Source: Bostrychus sinensis | Taxonomy: Eukaryota; Chordata; Actinopteri; Gobiiformes; Eleotridae | NCBI GenBank assembly: GCA_020698575.1 | Contig: CM036243.1 | Span: forward strand, 19,807,403 to 19,871,402 | Reading direction: 5' to 3' | DNA: 64,000 nt | In this document: positions 59,600-64,000 of the stretch, in pieces | Layout of the letters: each line of letters starts with the position of its first letter | Position numbering within the stretch: position 1 is the first letter of the stretch | The notes under the pieces: generated by a model | Told to the model about the DNA's origin: nothing | What the model saw: the letters and a program-made list of their open reading frames with translations, nothing else | Databases searched by the model: none | Program-made: the position numbers and the translations under genes

Positions 59600-61368
59600 G
59601 TGTGTGTGTGTTTAGCTTAATCTCAAATGTGTCTCATTTGTCTCCTCAAATTAAGTTCTGTTTTTAATTGGGAATTTCATTGAAAGATGGCAGACAGATG
59701 TATGAAAACTCAAAAGATGTTTTGGGAATGTAGTGGGGTGGTCTTTCTCCCAGGGCCCCTGAAGCTCTCATTCTGGCTCCACCATCTAATTAGAGACTAT
59801 ATTTGCTGCTTGGCTGGTGGTAGTTGTGCCATTGTTTTCTGTTTCTGGTCCAGGTAGGAAAATGGCTTTTTTTAAATTTTTTATAGATGATCAATACCAC
59901 TCAGGGACCAACTAGGTTCCTAATAGCCTTCAAGGTGGTAAGCAGGGTACCACTGCAAACTATGGGATTACAGGTGAGACTTTTTAACACTTCAAAACCT
60001 TTTTTTCCACAGGTTTACCTGCTGCTCTTTTGTTTTGCTATTTACTTTTTGTACAATGCTTTGTGTTTAGTTCTGTTTGGCCTTATCCTCTGCTTTGCAT
60101 GTAGTTTTGTTTTTGCTTGTTTTTTGTTAGCACACTGTTACTGTCTTGCTAGTTTTGCTTACTGGTTTTGTTTTGGATATTTTTTGCTTTACTGTATAGG
60201 TTACTTTTAATTTTCAGCTCTGTTAAATAGTTTAGAACATTGTTTAATTTACCCTTGGTAGAGCTAATAGTTCAGGTTATTGTATTATCTATACAGCTAC
60301 ATAACCGATTGGGTCCTCTGCTGTTCATTTTGTGTTCTTTTTTTTTTCAGTGCCGCTGGGAGCCTCCTGGTGGTTGGGCTGGGCACATGGGTGAGGTCTC
60401 CCCACCTGTGCATGTGAGTTAGTGCACTGGCTCACAAGAGTTTAGTTTGCACTTTTGACACTGTGATGTCTGCTGTGTCCACTGAGGTGAGTATTTTGAA
60501 GCCTTGACATAGTCTGCTCACCACAGGTGGCCCCAGTTAGCTGCATTTAGTTAATTTTGATTAGTTTTTTACCTTTTTTTTAGTTTTTTTTTTTCATCTG
60601 ACAAACTGTGGCCCCTGTCTGTGGCCCCTAGACAAAAAAAAAACACACACAAAAAAACAAAAACAAAACAAACAAACAAACAAACAAACAAAACAATTTT
60701 TTTTAACTTTTAATCAGTCAGCAAAATGTTTCCATGTACCACGTGAAATGTTGCCATTTCTCTTTAGGCCAGTCAGTGTGTTCTTGTAACCTCTCAGCAC
60801 ACACTCACAGATAATCAAAGTACGCTGTTCTTCTGAACAATGTCTCAAACGACCCGTTTTACTCTGAGTTTTTGACAGAAATGCACTATAACCAGTGTGC
60901 ACAACATGTGCAGCCTTTGTCCTTTCATAAGGGGCAGCTGTTAAACAGCTGATTTCTCACAGCTGACTGAGGGCCCTGATAAAACACCACACTGCTATTA
61001 TTCTGAACAGACCACTTTCAATTAATTATTCAAATGAAACAAAATAATAGCATGCATTTCACAACTGTTAGTTTTGTAGGTTTTCTATTACTCTACTACA
61101 CCAGTAAGTTATTGGCCATGTTATTATTTTGAACACAACTATGTATTATGTATGTACTTTACACTCTTGTATGTGTTTGCTGCCACTTCTCATTGGGCCT
61201 TAGCAGTGTTTCCTGAAAAGAAACCACAAAACAAGCAGTTGCACAAGTGTCTCTACAAAATTAATCTTACCACAGTTTGAAAGGAAACTGAGGAAGTGAC
61301 ACGCATCAGATGGGGAAGTTATATTTAAAACATATGTCCATTTGAAAGAAAGACAGAATCAAGAGATT
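59600..61368. other. Intergenic region between lectin loci
   Basis: No gene recognised. It contains an imperfect TG run (59600-59620), T-rich stretches (about 60580-60595) and an A/C-rich run with CAAA repeats (60635-60695). Confidence 0.5.
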
Positions 61369-61777
61369 ATGAAAACTCAAACTGTCAATTGTCAAAAAAG
61401 ATGTTCAGGTAAGATCTTTTGGATATGGACAAGGTTGTGTGTGTGTTATTAACTGACTTATTGCTGCTATTTTTATTGTCATGGAATTAGGCAAAAACCT
61501 GCTCATTTTTGTTGGTGTGAGCTTTGGACTTTTGTGCGTCCTTCAAGCTGGCCTTAATGTTTACCTGCGTCTTGCTTTCTGTAAGTCACAGAAATTTATT
61601 TTTGGCTTTTGGCTGACCCTGAGGTACAGTAAAAAGCATGATGCTGATAACAGATTATACCATGTATTATGTGTTTTTCAGGGTATCACACTGACATGGA
61701 ACTGTCAATAACTAAGGAATTGTTAAATCATACAACTGCAGACAGGGAACAGCTGAGAAAAAAACTATCCACCTACA
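61369..61777 (+). CDS. C-type lectin-like receptor, first three exons (partial)
   Basis: Exons 61369-61408 (MKTQTVNCQKRCS, very short tail), 61491-61580 (GKNLLIFVGVSFGLLCVLQAGLNVYLRLAF, signal anchor) and 61682-61777 (YHTDMELSITKELLNHTTADREQLRKKLSTY, stalk with an NHT sequon) are joined in phase 1 with canonical splice sites. The anchor is almost the same as in the 214-aa lectin and the neighbouring pseudogene (SFGLLC.LQA), showing recent duplication. No lectin-domain exon is found in the remaining 2.2 kb, so the gene either continues past the right edge or is truncated. An alternative start at 61481 (MELGKNLL..) would drop the first exon. Confidence 0.65.
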
Positions 61778-62048
61778 GTGAGTACAAAATAAACTACACT
61801 GGATTAAATTGAAACTAGGCTTTGCAGCAAAATGTCATACAGATTATTAATAATTTATTCAGTCACCTTCCACTTATTTCTGGGGCCACTGTGATTGGAG
61901 CCTATCTCAGCAACTATAATTTGATTAAAAATATGAACATTTAAACTTATTCAAATAGATTTGAAGCTTCATACCAGTTTTTTTAAACACCTTCTGTGTT
62001 TCATATGAAAAGTACTAATATAATATTTGTTATACTTCCTACCCAGGT

Positions 62049-62790
62049 AAACATAAAGTATACTAAAGTGTACTAAATTTAAGCAAATTTATTACAAAAG
62101 TGTGCTAAAGATTATACAAAGGTGTGCTATTTTTTGTATACTATCGTACTTAGTACACTGCTGATATATCAATAAAATTATTTGTCAATACACTTATATT
62201 GTATAAAAGATAGATAAAAAATGTGTCAAGAATGTACTTAAAATACACACTAATATAGTATTTACTAAACTATATAGTAATATACTAAATTTACTTTATA
62301 TATTTTGGCTTTCTTTGTTATTCAGAGTTGCCACAGTGAACCATTTACACAGTGATTTGCCAGGGTTTTTACACCAGATGCCTTTCCTGTCACAACCAGC
62401 CACATTCTGTGATTGGAGAAGGCAACAGTGTGTGCTTTAGGCGAGCTTTGAACCAGCGACCCTGTGGTTGTTGGTTCAATGCTGAACCCATTGTCGCTAC
62501 GATATTTATCGTAACTCAGATAAAAAAAAAAAAGTACATAATGTACTATAAATGTACTATCTGGCAACTCTGCATAACAAACGGAGAAACATAATATATA
62601 TATATTTATTAAAAACAAAATTAGTATGTATTTTAAGTACATTCTTTACATATTTTTAATATATTTTGTATACAATATTAGTGTATTGACAAATATGTTA
62701 ATAGTATAGTTTTAATACACTTTAAATAGAATAAAAGTATTATTAAAATCAATACAAATGAAATATACTGAAGTATACTTAAAGATATTA
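62049..62790. mobile_element. Long AT-rich inverted repeat (MITE-like) with an insertion in its loop
   Basis: Arms of about 280 bp can be matched: TATTTGTCAATACAC and AAGAATGTACTTAAAATACA on the left (about 62180-62250), and their complements on the right (about 62625-62700), with weaker matching outward to 62049 and 62790. The inner ends CAGAGTTGCCA (about 62324) and TGGCAACTCTG (about 62562) also pair. The loop 62340-62520 looks like an L2-type LINE tail (GATGCCTTTCCTGTCACAAC, AGCGACCCTGTGG). Confidence 0.7.
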
Positions 62791-64000
62791 GGGAGGATTT
62801 TTTTCGACTGCTGAGAAACCAGCGACTGTTTGTCCTTTTTTGAATCATGTGCATGCGTCAGGCCTCCCCCGCCCTTCACTGTTCCTTTCCAAGGAACTCC
62901 TCCACAGCGACGTGCACAAGCGTTGGAACACGCATGTTTGTTTACAGCTGGCATCAGCAGAGATTCGCCTAAAACTAGACCAGCATTGTTTGTTTGCGCG
63001 ACCTTTGACCTAGTTCCCCACACAGCCCCAGTCACATGCACAGTCCCTAAATGTGAGCAAAAATATATAGACCGTTCTCAGTCACGTGACTTGGTTTGTT
63101 GGCGCTGCCATTTTGGATGGCAAAAAGCCGGTGTAGCTGGCTAGTGATTAGTGATCATGTACAGAAATTGAGTTCATATTTACCACTTTCCACACCGTTT
63201 CAATACTTAACATTAAGTGTTCAGGTCAGAGAGCGATATTTAGAGAAATGTTGACTTGTCGATGCTTAAGACCCATATGATGTCAAAATTACGGGTTACC
63301 AGCCTTCAACACACAATCCGCTTTGGAATACCACAACGTTTACAATTATTTAGTCAATCAATCGACAATCTCACTTTAGAGGGGCACATTTAAAAGCTTA
63401 CAAGAGGCAGAGAGCTCCTTAGAGGCATAAAAATATTTAGTGGCAGGATGGTGACAGACCTTTAGTATGGTAAGTGCCCTAAACAACTGTTGTCCATGTG
63501 AGTAGGCAGATGAGAGACGCAGATTAGTGAAAAGGCAATATAAATACCTAAATAAAGTAGGCTTTCCACGGAGGTTTACAAGTCTAAAATTATAAATCAA
63601 AATTTAAGGCCTTAAAAAGTGGCAAATTTACTGAGATATGGAGAATTAGGATTTATATGTTTAACCTCATTCAAACTAGCGGCGACCAGATTCAGAAAGT
63701 AACTCCGCGAAAACATAATTTGCACAGTTATTATTTTGTCAATACAGGCATGATATACATCGTTAGAAAGCTTATGTTCTGTACAAAATGGGAATTAAGT
63801 TAACTTTATGCTTAAAATAGGACATATGTGTAATTAATGACGATTCCTCAGTATGCCCAAACCGAAAAAACAGACTGGTTCTGTCCAAAACCAGTCCAAT
63901 CCAGGATTAGTAAACCTCAATCAGTAAATATCGAGATATATTTCTATCAAAGTATTCCATGTTGTGAAAATAATCCTGTAATCGCCATATCCTCACGCAG
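62791..64000. other. Unassigned right end of the window
   Basis: No coding exon recognised on either strand. A segment at 63060-63130 (TCAGTCACGTGACTTGG.., GCTGCCATTTTGGATGG) has the look of a dispersed fish repeat or promoter remnant. Confidence 0.4.

Overview
The window looks like a piece of a teleost fish chromosome. The genes are vertebrate, split by short canonical GT-AG introns (70 to 400 bp is common), and their order matches blocks of human chromosome 17q. The spaces between them are full of fish-type repeats: Tc1 relics, a non-LTR retrotransposon, MITE-like inverted repeats, a 5S-rRNA-derived element, a Penelope-like palindrome and microsatellites. I cannot name the species. Identifications rest on recognising protein families by eye; exon limits come from splice sites plus reading-frame bookkeeping and may be off by a base or two.

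Left half, all on the minus strand: the first two coding exons of ACOX1 (peroxisomal acyl-CoA oxidase, running off the left edge); EVPL (envoplakin, complete, 22 coding exons, about 1992 aa); SRP68 (signal recognition particle subunit, complete, 16 exons, about 593 aa); POLG2 (accessory subunit of mitochondrial DNA polymerase, 8 exons, about 464 aa); and, after a 3.7 kb nest of transposons, DDX5 (DEAD-box RNA helicase p68, 13 exons, about 633 aa). In human, ACOX1/EVPL/SRP68 and POLG2/DDX5 are separate 17q blocks. Here they are joined, with under 260 bp between the POLG2 stop and the SRP68 start.

Right part (40.5 kb to the end): a cluster of C-type lectin-like receptor genes of the type II membrane kind (short tyrosine-bearing cytoplasmic tail, signal anchor, stalk, C-type lectin domain on three exons), reminiscent of CD209/CLEC4-type receptors. 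On the minus strand are a 160-aa form with no lectin domain, an intact 314-aa gene with a QPD (galactose-type) site, and a decayed copy. On the plus strand are an intact 214-aa gene with an EPN (mannose-type) site, a pseudogene with repeated 63-nt neck exons, and the first three exons of another gene that runs off the right edge or is incomplete. The cluster shows local duplication, inversion, change of sugar-binding motif and gene death.

Most notable observations: a palindrome at 44.9 kb that contains a hammerhead-ribozyme-like core as found in Penelope-like elements; a 300-bp field of evenly scattered GATATC and ACTAGT palindromes beside it; nested terminal-inverted-repeat elements sitting 47 bp upstream of the POLG2 start codon; a 72-bp SRP68 intron holding a perfect 16-bp hairpin; a 1.38-kb DDX5 intron 11 that may take part in autoregulation; and the truncated lectin-like gene.
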